Positions 6,646 through 15,423 of a DNA stretch of 17,089 nt are shown in pieces. The translations under genes and the position numbers were made by a program. Each line of letters starts with the position of its first letter. Position 1 is the first letter of the stretch. The DNA is from an uncultured Collinsella sp. (GTDB taxonomy: Bacteria > Actinomycetota > Coriobacteriia > Coriobacteriales > Coriobacteriaceae): contig CABUUE010000008.1 of NCBI GenBank assembly GCA_902494685.1, positions 1 to 17,089 of the forward strand, read 5' to 3'. The notes under the pieces were generated by a model. The model was not told the origin of the DNA. It saw only the letters and a program-made list of their open reading frames with translations, and ran no database searches.

Positions 6646-8088
6646 TTAATGCGCGAGACGGTAGAAATCCATCGACGCCGCACCCTCGGCATGCAACCCC
6701 ATCGCCGAAACCGCCGGCGAATAGGTACGGCTCGTAAGTGCCGCCTCGCCGCCGTTGCCAAAAATCTCGACCATCGTAGTGTCCGAAAGCACGCGCAGGT
6801 CGCGAAGCTCGCTGAGCTCGATCGACCTCTGGTCGCGCCCATAGCCTTCGTCACCCATGTCGAGGGTAAGCATCCCGTCTGCATAGCGCACAAAGACACC
6901 CTTGCGGATTTCGAGCTCGACCATCTTGGCGCCCTCACAGGAAACCACAAGATCAAACAGGCGGCCCGGCTCCTCAACGGTTTCACCGCCTGTCGCGCGA
7001 ACGCAGTCGCCGCGCATCCTCTCAATCTCGTGCGCCGGCTGCTGGCAGAGTTTACCATCGCGCATGCTCAGCTCTCGCGGCACCGTCAACGCGCACTGCC
7101 ACCCGCGCGCCACCGTCGGGTTTTCCGCCGTCGCATCGGGGCAACCCGACCATCCGATCATCAAACGCCGGCCTGCAGCATCCTCAAAGGACTGCGGAGC
7201 ATAGAAATCAAAACCGGCATCGACCATCGGGGGCATGCCCTGCCTGACGATTTTAAAGCTCGGCGCCTCCCAATCGGCCTCGATGGGGAACCACACGCAC
7301 TGATGCGGATTGCGGTAACGCCAACCATCGGCAGGCACACCCTGCGGACAGCAAACGAGAACAAGCTCACCATCGAGCTCAAACAGATCGGGGCACTCCC
7401 ACATAAAGCCAAACTTCTCGCCCAGCTCAATACGCGTCGCATAGTTCCAGTCCTCTAGATCGCGCGAGGTATAGACAAGCACGCAGCCGCGGTCGTCTTT
7501 CGTACGAGCGCCCAGAACCATGTAGTAGATACCATCGTGCTCAAGGATCTTGGGGTCGCGCACGTGCGTACCGATATCGTCGGGGTAATCGACCGGTCCA
7601 ACAGCTATGCGCTTCTCGCCCAATTCGTCGGGATTCTCGGCAACCATATGAATCTGGTTTTGCTCACGACCCGTCAACACGTAGTCGTAATCATCGCGAT
7701 CAAAATGCTTGACGTTGCCGGTATAGAAGTAGTGAATCTTGCCATCACGTACAAAGGCAGAACCAGAATACGCTCCGCTCGAATCCAAATCGGAATCGGG
7801 GAACAGCGCGGGGCCGTGATTCTCGTACGTCACAAAATCCTTTGTCGTCAGATGGTTCCAAAGCACTGGACCGCCATGCGCAGCATCGAACGGATCGTAT
7901 TGATGATAGATGTGATACGTATCACCAATCTGAACCAAACCGTTGGGGTCGTTGAGCCAGCCAAGCTCAGGCTCCACATGGAACAGGAGCCTATCGGGGT
8001 CGGACGCGATGCGACCCGCCGTCTCATCCTGTCCGGCACGCCACTGCTCATAGTCCGCGCGTGTCACCTTATTTTTTTGATTAAACAT
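6646..8088 (-). CDS. scrB: Sucrose-6-phosphate hydrolase (GH32)
   Basis: This is a 480-residue glycoside hydrolase family 32 enzyme with the canonical catalytic triad: WLNDPNG (44-50; D47 nucleophile), RDP (177-179; D178 transition-state stabiliser) and ECPDLF (231-236; E231 acid/base). YSGSAF (108-112 region) and HYFYTGN are also GH32 hallmarks. A five-bladed propeller should span about residues 35-330, followed by a beta-sandwich. No signal peptide is present, so the enzyme is cytosolic and probably cleaves phosphorylated sucrose (or a related fructoside) delivered by the PTS EIIBC encoded just upstream. It is the last gene of the operon and lies 101 bp after EIIBC, with a large hairpin in the gap. 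Its ribosome binding site is weak (GAGAAAG about ten bases upstream). Confidence 0.95.
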   Translation of the reverse strand: MFNQKNKVTRADYEQWRAGQDETAGRIASDPDRLLFHVEPELGWLNDPNGLVQIGDTYHIYHQYDPFDAAHGGPVLWNHLTTKDFVTYENHGPALFPDSDLDSSGAYSGSAFVRDGKIHYFYTGNVKHFDRDDYDYVLTGREQNQIHMVAENPDELGEKRIAVGPVDYPDDIGTHVRDPKILEHDGIYYMVLGARTKDDRGCVLVYTSRDLEDWNYATRIELGEKFGFMWECPDLFELDGELVLVCCPQGVPADGWRYRNPHQCVWFPIEADWEAPSFKIVRQGMPPMVDAGFDFYAPQSFEDAAGRRLMIGWSGCPDATAENPTVARGWQCALTVPRELSMRDGKLCQQPAHEIERMRGDCVRATGGETVEEPGRLFDLVVSCEGAKMVELEIRKGVFVRYADGMLTLDMGDEGYGRDQRSIELSELRDLRVLSDTTMVEIFGNGGEAALTSRTYSPAVSAMGLHAEGAASMDFYRLAH

Positions 8089-8110
8089 CGCCGTTGACTT
8101 TCTCGTCTAT

Positions 8111-8152
8111 GGGGAAGGACGCCCGACTCGCACGAGCCGAACGCCCTTCCTC
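8111..8152 (-). other. Intercistronic hairpin between PTS EIIBC and scrB
   Basis: In minus-strand RNA, about 18-20 bp pair between 8152-8133 and 8130-8111 with a small apical loop. Four positions are G-U pairs on the minus strand and would be C/A mismatches on the plus strand, so the minus RNA is the functional one. No U-run follows (CCCCATAG), so it is more likely an mRNA-stabilising or processing element than a full terminator. Confidence 0.65.
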
Positions 8153-8189
8153 AAATGGACTTATCCGCACATTACGCTGAACGGCTCAA

Positions 8190-9641
8190 CTAGAAGCTTA
8201 CATCGAAGCCAGCGCCAGCGCCCTCTTCATCGGTGGTCGGAACGCCCTTTGCCTTGTTGTAGGCAAAGATCAAGACGATCGGCACGATAAAGGCGATGAG
8301 ATTGCCAGCCACATACCACACGAGAGTCTCGGGCGTAACGATGAGCAGGCCAAGCACACCGGTCAGACCCTGACCGATAGCGCGCACCTCAAAGAACTTC
8401 ACGAAGGCACCGCCGCAGCCTGCACCGATGCATGCGCAGATGAACGGAATGATCGAATAGCGCATGTTTGCAGCGAAGATAGCGGGCTCGGAGATACCGA
8501 CCAGCGTCGGAATAAAGGACGACATGCAGATGTTGCGCTCTTTGGAGTGCTTCTTGTGAATGAGGTACATGCCGATGGCGCCACCGCCCTGGGCGATGAT
8601 GGAAACCGACCAGATGGCCTGGATGTAGTTGAAGCCAGTCGTGGCAACAAGGTTTGCCTCGATACCCTGAATGAACTGATGCGTACCGGTAACGACAAGC
8701 GGCTGCAGGAACGCGGCGAAGACAAAGGCACCAAAGACGCCCATCCTGTTGTACAGGATATCGATTACGCCGGCGAGGACATCGCCGATTAGGTTGCCGA
8801 GCGGGCCGAACACGGTGAACAGGGCGACGTTAGCAAGAATCAGGGTAACGGTCGGGACAAAGACGAACGAAACGACCTCGGGGATGTACTTCTGGGCAAT
8901 CTTTTCGACCTTGGCCATAAACCAGGCGGTCAGGATTGCGGGGAACACGCCGCCCTGGAAAGCAACCATGGGAATGGAGAGCGGACCGAAGTTCCAGTAC
9001 TCAGCACCCGTCGGGTCCATAACGAACGTGTTACGGTTCATAAGACTCGGGTGAACCATGACGATACCGACGAGGATGCCCAGGATCGGGTTACCGCCAA
9101 AACGCTTGACCGCGCTGTACATAACCAGGACAGGCAGGTAGTCGAACGTGGTGGCGATAATGGCAAAGAAGCTTGCGAGGTTCTTGAGGAACTCGCTGTG
9201 ATCGGCGAGGCTGCCCTCCATGCCAAAGAGGCCGTTGGCAACGATCAGCGACTTAAGGCCGATGATGATAGCAGCGCCGACGAAGGCGGGAATGATGGGG
9301 ATAAAGATGTCCGAGAATACCTTGAGGACCGAGAAGAACTTGCCCTTCTTGTCCGCCTCGGCGCCCTTGACCTCGGAAGCGCTGATCTCCTTAACGCCCG
9401 TCAAAGCCATAAACTCATCGTAAACCTTGTTGACGGTACCGGTACCGAAGATGATCATGAGCTGGCCGCTGTTGTACAGCACGCCCTTGACGCCATCGAT
9501 GTTCTCGAGCTCGGCCTTGTTGTATTTGCTCGTATCCTTGAGCACCAGACGCAGACGGGTCACGCAATGCGTGGCGCCCTCGATGTTCTCCAGTCCGCCG
9601 ACGTTGTCGACGACTTGCTGGGACACTGCCTTGTAGTCCAT
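8190..9641 (-). CDS. scrA: PTS EIIBC component, sucrose/beta-fructoside type
   Basis: This is a 483-residue phosphotransferase membrane transporter of the glucose-glucoside superfamily. The N-terminal EIIB domain (about 1-85) has GATHCVTRLRLVL with C26 as the phosphocysteine. The EIIC domain (about 105-470) has about ten hydrophobic segments and the GISEPAIFAANMR loop (GITEPAI in relatives). No EIIA domain is fused and none is encoded nearby, so a general EIIA elsewhere must donate phosphate. I prefer the ATG at 9641 (GGAG six bases upstream) over the ATG at 9653, whose purine stretch abuts the start. Neighbouring GH32 genes argue for sucrose or a short fructoside; trehalose-type PTS proteins look similar, so substrate is inferred from context. 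It lies 45 bp after the first GH32 gene of the operon. Confidence 0.93.
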   Translation of the reverse strand: MDYKAVSQQVVDNVGGLENIEGATHCVTRLRLVLKDTSKYNKAELENIDGVKGVLYNSGQLMIIFGTGTVNKVYDEFMALTGVKEISASEVKGAEADKKGKFFSVLKVFSDIFIPIIPAFVGAAIIIGLKSLIVANGLFGMEGSLADHSEFLKNLASFFAIIATTFDYLPVLVMYSAVKRFGGNPILGILVGIVMVHPSLMNRNTFVMDPTGAEYWNFGPLSIPMVAFQGGVFPAILTAWFMAKVEKIAQKYIPEVVSFVFVPTVTLILANVALFTVFGPLGNLIGDVLAGVIDILYNRMGVFGAFVFAAFLQPLVVTGTHQFIQGIEANLVATTGFNYIQAIWSVSIIAQGGGAIGMYLIHKKHSKERNICMSSFIPTLVGISEPAIFAANMRYSIIPFICACIGAGCGGAFVKFFEVRAIGQGLTGVLGLLIVTPETLVWYVAGNLIAFIVPIVLIFAYNKAKGVPTTDEEGAGAGFDVSF

Positions 9642-9686
9642 GTTCCTCTCCATTCCTTTTCTAAATCATAAAACGGTTCGTTGCCG

Positions 9687-11069
9687 CTACAGAGACGCGA
9701 TCGTTGCGTTTGCGCACCTGAGCGCACCGTCGGTGACGGTAAGCGCCACACCCTGGCCCTGCTTGTTGCAGAAGCGAGCGTTGAGCGCAACATCATCGAC
9801 AAAGATGGTCGCGATGTCGTCGTCGACGACCAGACGCACATGGTGAGTGCCCTCGCCCTTAAAGAACAACGGACGCTCGAGGCCCATGTTGTTGACCTGG
9901 AACCACGGGTACTGGGGAGCCGGCGTGAACTCGAGCTTGCCCTCGCGCAGGTTGGCGCGGAACTCATAGGCAAGACCGGTCTCGGCGTCCTCGGCGAACT
10001 TGACCGAGAAGCCGGCAGCGTTACCGCCGAGCTCAATGTCGGTATCGAGCAAGTAGGTGGAGCCGGCATCCGCGGCGAGCACCTGCTCGACCTTGCCCGA
10101 CTCGCAGGAAAGCTCAAAGGTCTCGACTGCCTTAGCCTCGCCAAAGGCGCCAAGCATGCTGTCGGGGAGCTTGGTGCCGAGCGTTCCGTCGGCACGCTGA
10201 ACGATCTCGAGGGGCATAAAGGTGCCACCCCATAGGTAAGAGCTGGGGTCGCCGCCCTCGTCACGCGTAGGAACCCAACCAAAGAGAACGCGACGCTCGC
10301 CATCGAATGCGGTGCGAGCGGCGTAGTACGCGCGGCCGTCGAAGGAGTCGTCAGCGGGGGTAATCCAAGGACCGTTGATGGACTTGGACATGCGGTAACG
10401 GGTCTTGTTGCCGTCGCTGTACTCGGAAAAGACGAGGTACCACCAGTCGCCCATCTTAAAGAGATCAGGCATCTCAAACATGGTGTACAGGCCCGGGTTC
10501 CACCAGTCGCCCTGGAACTCCCAGTTGGTCAGATCCTTGGAGGTGAACTTGACCAGGCGGCCGGTCATCAGACGCTTGTCCTCGCCCACACGCGTTCCGA
10601 GGATGAGCATGTACTCTTCGTTCTCCTCATCCCAAAGCACAAAGGGATCGCGCCAGTTGCGGTCATCGTAACCCTCCTGGGGCGGAAGCAGCGTCTCGGC
10701 GATGTTCTTCTCCCACTTGACGGCGTCGTCGCTCGTTGCGTGAAGAAGAACCTGCTTCATCAAACGTGCGCGGACCTTATCGCGATTGCAACCAGTGTAG
10801 AGCGCATGGTACTTGTCGCCCACCTTAAACACCGTGCCGGCATAAATGTACTGGTCGACTTCCTCGTCGCCGCCGCGCTCAAGGCTCTCGCCAAAGTCCT
10901 TGTAGTTGACGAAATCCTTGGTCGTAGCGAGTGCCCAGCCAAACGGCTCTCCGAAAGGTTCGGGGTTACGCGTGTCACGCTGATGATAGAGATAGAACGT
11001 GCCGTCCTCGCCGTACGGCATGATGTCGCCTACCCAAATTCCCTCAGGCTGGTAATACACCTTGTGCAT
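9687..11069 (-). CDS. GH32-family enzyme with non-canonical active-site motif (putative beta-fructosidase)
   Basis: This is a 460-residue GH32-like protein and the first gene of the PTS operon. In place of WxNDPNG it has WVGDIMPYG (12-20), where D15 should align with the nucleophile. RDP is intact (140-142), and the acid/base motif reads FEMPDLF (198-204; E199) rather than ECPD. The N-terminus starts directly at blade one, with no leader, and the C-terminal half looks like the usual beta-sandwich. I chose the ATG at 11069 (AAGGAAG six bases upstream) over a GTG at 11087. The enzyme is cytosolic, so its substrate is likely a PTS-imported or phosphorylated fructoside. Having two divergent GH32 enzymes side by side suggests different substrates or linkages. 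Activity on plain sucrose-6-phosphate cannot be assumed. Confidence 0.85.
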   Translation of the reverse strand: MHKVYYQPEGIWVGDIMPYGEDGTFYLYHQRDTRNPEPFGEPFGWALATTKDFVNYKDFGESLERGGDEEVDQYIYAGTVFKVGDKYHALYTGCNRDKVRARLMKQVLLHATSDDAVKWEKNIAETLLPPQEGYDDRNWRDPFVLWDEENEEYMLILGTRVGEDKRLMTGRLVKFTSKDLTNWEFQGDWWNPGLYTMFEMPDLFKMGDWWYLVFSEYSDGNKTRYRMSKSINGPWITPADDSFDGRAYYAARTAFDGERRVLFGWVPTRDEGGDPSSYLWGGTFMPLEIVQRADGTLGTKLPDSMLGAFGEAKAVETFELSCESGKVEQVLAADAGSTYLLDTDIELGGNAAGFSVKFAEDAETGLAYEFRANLREGKLEFTPAPQYPWFQVNNMGLERPLFFKGEGTHHVRLVVDDDIATIFVDDVALNARFCNKQGQGVALTVTDGALRCANATIASL

Positions 11070-11111
11070 CCGAGACTTCCTTTCCACGACATACTAACTC
11101 GGTACAATGGC

Positions 11112-11150
11112 AAGATATGTCAATCGTTTTCATATGTCAAACGTTTTCAC
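11112..11150 (-). promoter_or_regulatory. Promoter and tandem LacI-type operators of the GH32-PTS-GH32 operon
   Basis: On the minus strand TTGACA (11140-11135), a 17-bp spacer and TATCTT (11117-11112) form a good sigma-70 promoter about 43 bp before the ATG at 11069. Two operators of the LacI-family pattern overlap it: TGTCAATCGTTTTCAT (11118-11133) and TGTCAAACGTTTTCAC (11135-11150), spaced exactly 17 bp. The -35 hexamer lies inside the second operator, and the first fills the spacer, so a bound repressor would block RNA polymerase. Confidence 0.75.
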
Positions 11151-11180
11151 ACCAATACGTCTTTTCGCAGTTCCAGTCGT

Positions 11181-11196
11181 CGGCAAACGGTTGACA
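11181..11196. promoter_or_regulatory. Upstream LacI-type operator
   Basis: CGGCAAACGGTTGACA has the same CG centre and, read on the minus strand, TGTCAACCGTTTGCCG matches the operators at 11118 and 11135. Its centre is 46 bp from that of the nearer operator. A more degenerate look-alike follows at 11202-11217 (12 of 16 bases agree). It may help repressor looping or reflect the same tandem pattern decaying. Confidence 0.5.
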
Positions 11197-11252
11197 TATG
11201 CCGGCGAACGGTCATCAGAGGCGTTTGAGGGACTCTTTTGGCACGGGATGAA

Positions 11253-12263
11253 CTACGCGGTTTTGCCCTCAATGAGTTCAACGGGGAGCTTGATATTCGA
11301 TTCGGGATTATCGCCGTTAATAAGAGCGATGATGGATTGCGCCGCGAGCTCTCCGATGCGATCGATATCTTGACGTACGGTTGTTAAGTCAGGCATAAAC
11401 GTCATAGTTCGGCGGGCACCATCCGCGCCCACGACCTTAATATCGTCTGGAGCGCTCAAGCCACGCTGCTTCATCACGTTGAGACAGATGGCCGCCATCG
11501 TATCGTCTCCCGCAAAGATGCCGTCAATATCGGGGTTCTCATCGAGGATCTTCGCAACGACCGCGCCCTTTTCGTCGTCGGGCTTAACGAACTCAACCTC
11601 ACGGACAAGCGCGGACAAACCGGCCTGCTCAACAACATCGAGGTAGGCATCGGTACGCTTATTGGCAGGCATGCGCATGCGGCTATTGCTGCGCAGGCAC
11701 AGGATACGCCTGCAGCCGTCATCAATCAGACGGCGCGTGGCGAGCTCGCCGATGCCATAGCTGTCACTTGCAATCTGGACAGAGCCCTCGCCAAGATCGC
11801 AGTCGATGCCAACCAGGCTCAAGCCCATCTCGGCATATGCCTCGGCACCGATATTGAGGGAGTTGACGATGACGCCGTCGACCATATTGCGGCGGAGCAT
11901 GTCAATATAGGAACGCTCAAGATCGGGTCGATTGGCGCTGTTGCACAGCAGCATCTTAAAGCCGTTTTCCGCCAACGTGCGCTCGACCGCCTGCACAACC
12001 TGAGCATGGAACGGGCTGCTCACAAAGGGAACGATCATGCCGATAAGATTCAGACGGCCGTTGAGCATGGCACGGGCGATATCGTTGGGCGTATAGTTGA
12101 TGCGCTCCATCGCGGCGTGAACCTTATCGCGGGTCTCTTGGCTAATATAACCGCGATTATTAAGCACGCGAGATACCGTAGTAGGCGAAACCCCCGCCAC
12201 CGCTGCAACTTCCTTGATGCCAGGCTTAGCAGAATCCTTAGAACGAGTGCCCTCGCGAGCCAT
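11253..12263 (-). CDS. scrR: LacI-family transcriptional regulator of the fructoside PTS operon
   Basis: This is a 336-residue LacI/GalR-type regulator. The helix-turn-helix spans about residues 16-40 (IKEVAAVAGVSPTTVSRVLN) and is followed by the hinge with YTPND and ARAMLNGR (57-70). The periplasmic-binding-protein-like effector domain begins at LIGMIVPF (73-80). I chose the ATG at 12263 because GGGAGG lies about five bases upstream. The ATG at 12284 overlaps the operator at 12284-12299 and would add only seven residues. It is on the same strand as the operon, 183 bp upstream of the first GH32 gene, with no terminator visible between. Matching operators lie before both the regulator and the operon, so it probably represses both until a sugar or sugar phosphate binds. 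The exact inducer is not readable from sequence. Confidence 0.93.
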   Translation of the reverse strand: MAREGTRSKDSAKPGIKEVAAVAGVSPTTVSRVLNNRGYISQETRDKVHAAMERINYTPNDIARAMLNGRLNLIGMIVPFVSSPFHAQVVQAVERTLAENGFKMLLCNSANRPDLERSYIDMLRRNMVDGVIVNSLNIGAEAYAEMGLSLVGIDCDLGEGSVQIASDSYGIGELATRRLIDDGCRRILCLRSNSRMRMPANKRTDAYLDVVEQAGLSALVREVEFVKPDDEKGAVVAKILDENPDIDGIFAGDDTMAAICLNVMKQRGLSAPDDIKVVGADGARRTMTFMPDLTTVRQDIDRIGELAAQSIIALINGDNPESNIKLPVELIEGKTA

Positions 12264-12283
12264 AGCACCCTCCCCCATCAACA

Positions 12284-12299
12284 TGTCAAACGTTTACAT
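12284..12299 (-). promoter_or_regulatory. LacI-type operator in front of the regulator gene
   Basis: TGTCAAACGTTTACAT is a near-perfect palindrome around a CG centre and shares the core TGTCAAACGTTT with the operator at 11135. It sits about 20 bp upstream of the preferred lacI start, the expected position for autoregulation. Confidence 0.7.
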
Positions 12300-12412
12300 A
12301 CGAACAAAGCATACCCCAACAACAGCGGGAAGACGGTAACAGAACAAGTAAGTAGACGGCTCATCCAAATAATTAGAAGAGTTCCGCCTAAAGGGTGACT
12401 ACACAGGACCCC

Positions 12413-12542
12413 CGCCGGGCCGCTTTGGGTTACTTTCCAAAACATTTCCGCAGGACGCAAAGGGCTCCGCCGCGCGAAGCGCGCAGCGGAGCCCTTTGCA
12501 TGTCCGAGGACGTTTTGGAAAGTAACCCAAAGCGGCCCGGCG
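12413..12542. repeat. Large 130-bp imperfect palindrome downstream of the split PFL genes
   Basis: The outer arms, 12413-12443 and 12512-12542, are perfect reverse complements over 31 bp. The inner arms, 12457-12470 and 12486-12499, match over 14 bp (GCAAAGGGCTCCGC). A GC-only apex lies at 12471-12483 (CGCGC GAA GCGCG). Only the 12-13-nt segments between the arms fail to pair cleanly. The structure starts 22 bp after the stop of the glycyl-radical gene and lies upstream of lacI. No U-run follows on either strand, so although it would block or process transcripts it is not a textbook terminator. It shares two short words with the left edge of the window (positions 1-24). Confidence 0.85.
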
Positions 12543-12564
12543 ATCCTGCGGGAGTTAAACCCCT

Positions 12565-12816
12565 TTAGAACTTGTCGTGGAAGGTACGCGAAATGACCTC
12601 GTCCTGCTGCTCCTTGGTGAGCGTGTGGAAGTTCACGGCATAGCCGGAAACGCGGATGGTCAGCTGCGGGTACTTCTCGGGGTGAGCCTGAGCATCGAGC
12701 AACGTCTCACGGTTGAAGACGTTGATATTCAGGTGATGGCCACCCTTCTCGGCGTAAGCGTCGAGCATGTGGACCAGGTTATCGGCCTGAGTCTCGGAAA
12801 CTTCAGAAACCTTCAT
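12565..12816 (-). CDS. grcA: Stand-alone glycyl-radical domain protein (C-terminal part of pyruvate formate-lyase)
   Basis: This is an 83-residue protein equivalent to the last part of ordinary pyruvate formate-lyase and to YfiD/Grc[19 protein letters not shown] (25-42), [18 protein letters not shown] and [13 protein letters not shown] follow the PFL C-terminus closely. G58 in RVSGY is the radical-bearing glycine. Start ATG 12816 has AAGGAG seven bases upstream, so it is translated in its own right. It follows pflB by 85 bp, and that pflB has no glycyl-radical domain of its own. It should therefore be an obligatory subunit here, not a spare part that repairs oxygen-cleaved PFL, which is the role described for YfiD in Escherichia coli. 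PflA would install the radical. Stoichiometry and assembly are inference. Confidence 0.93.
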   Translation of the reverse strand: MKVSEVSETQADNLVHMLDAYAEKGGHHLNINVFNRETLLDAQAHPEKYPQLTIRVSGYAVNFHTLTKEQQDEVISRTFHDKF

Positions 12817-12839
12817 AATGTGTCTCCTTCGATCGATAG

Positions 12840-12900
12840 GCGCCGGCCGAAACCGGCGCGCTAATCAGTAATCGTTATTGTTAGTATAGCACTAACAATA
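12840..12900 (-). other. Two intercistronic hairpins between pflB and the glycyl-radical gene
   Basis: TATTGTTAGT (12876-12885) pairs perfectly with ACTAACAATA (12891-12900) around a 5-nt loop, directly after the pflB stop. A second, GC-rich stem of 7 bp lies at 12840-12859 (loop CCGAAA on the plus strand). Neither has a U-run, so read-through is expected; they may protect or separate the two messages and set the ratio of the two PFL parts. Confidence 0.65.
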
Positions 12901-12901
12901 G

Positions 12902-14953
<2,052 letters not shown>

Positions 14954-15334
14954 TGTGTAACCACGCTCCTAGTTACGTGTAATGCGGCGCTCTCTCACAC
15001 CGCTGCTTATTGAATTCTTGAATTATCGGCTTGCACTACCGGCTTCTTCCGTTCTTCACCACACGTTGGTACAGGGAAAAACGTTTGTCCACCTTGGAAC
15101 TGCAACCCAAAACCCAAGATTTCACCCGTTTGAGAAGGATAACATAGCCACCCCCTTCATCAGGGCTGTTATATGTTTCTTTTTTTATACCATTAGGGCG
15201 TTTTTAACAAATCCGCAGGAAATGCGAGCGCGAACAACTACCGTTCACCGATTTGTTTGGTATTTTTCCTTGCCTTTGTACGACGTTCACTCTAGCTGTT
15301 ATGTCAGCTTTATCAGGGTAAAGTACCCCAGAGA
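14954..15334 (-). promoter_or_regulatory. Long AT-rich leader and promoter region of pflB
   Basis: This 381-bp stretch has no gene that I can support. On the minus strand TGGTATAAA (15192-15184) is an extended -10 element, with TTGTTA-like sequence 15-17 bp upstream. Transcription would start near 15177, leaving an untranslated leader of about 220 nt. The first part of that leader can fold (ATAACA near 15170 with TGTTAT near 15140). A LacI-type palindrome, GGAAAAACGTTTGTCC (15075-15090), lies inside the leader; seven of its eight base pairs are symmetric. I see no known riboswitch. AACGGTAG at 15245-15238 is the repeat word described at 6558. Confidence 0.4.
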
Positions 15335-15382
15335 CCCTTCAGAAACTGAAGGGCGGCCACGGGATTTCCCCCGGGGCCGCCC
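15335..15382 (-). terminator. Tandem terminator hairpins after kdgT
   Basis: Going downstream on the minus strand, the first stem pairs 15382-15375 with 15358-15351 (GGGCGGCC with GGCCGCCC) plus an inner 4-bp stem. The second is a perfect 8-bp stem, CCCTTCAG-AAA-CTGAAGGG at 15335-15353. They share 15351-15353, so only one can be fully formed at a time. They begin about 40 bp after the kdgT stop and insulate pflB from kdgT transcription. Confidence 0.7.
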
Positions 15383-15423
15383 TATGGCGTGGCTAGTTAT
15401 TTAGCTTTGATTGCCGTTTGGCA

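Noticed and set aside
12264..12284. Earlier lacI start at 12284
   Set aside because: That ATG overlaps the operator palindrome, and the ATG at 12263 has GGGAGG at proper spacing.
15140..15180. Riboswitch in the pflB leader
   Set aside because: Only one modest stem is visible and no known aptamer core is recognisable; a plain structured leader explains it.
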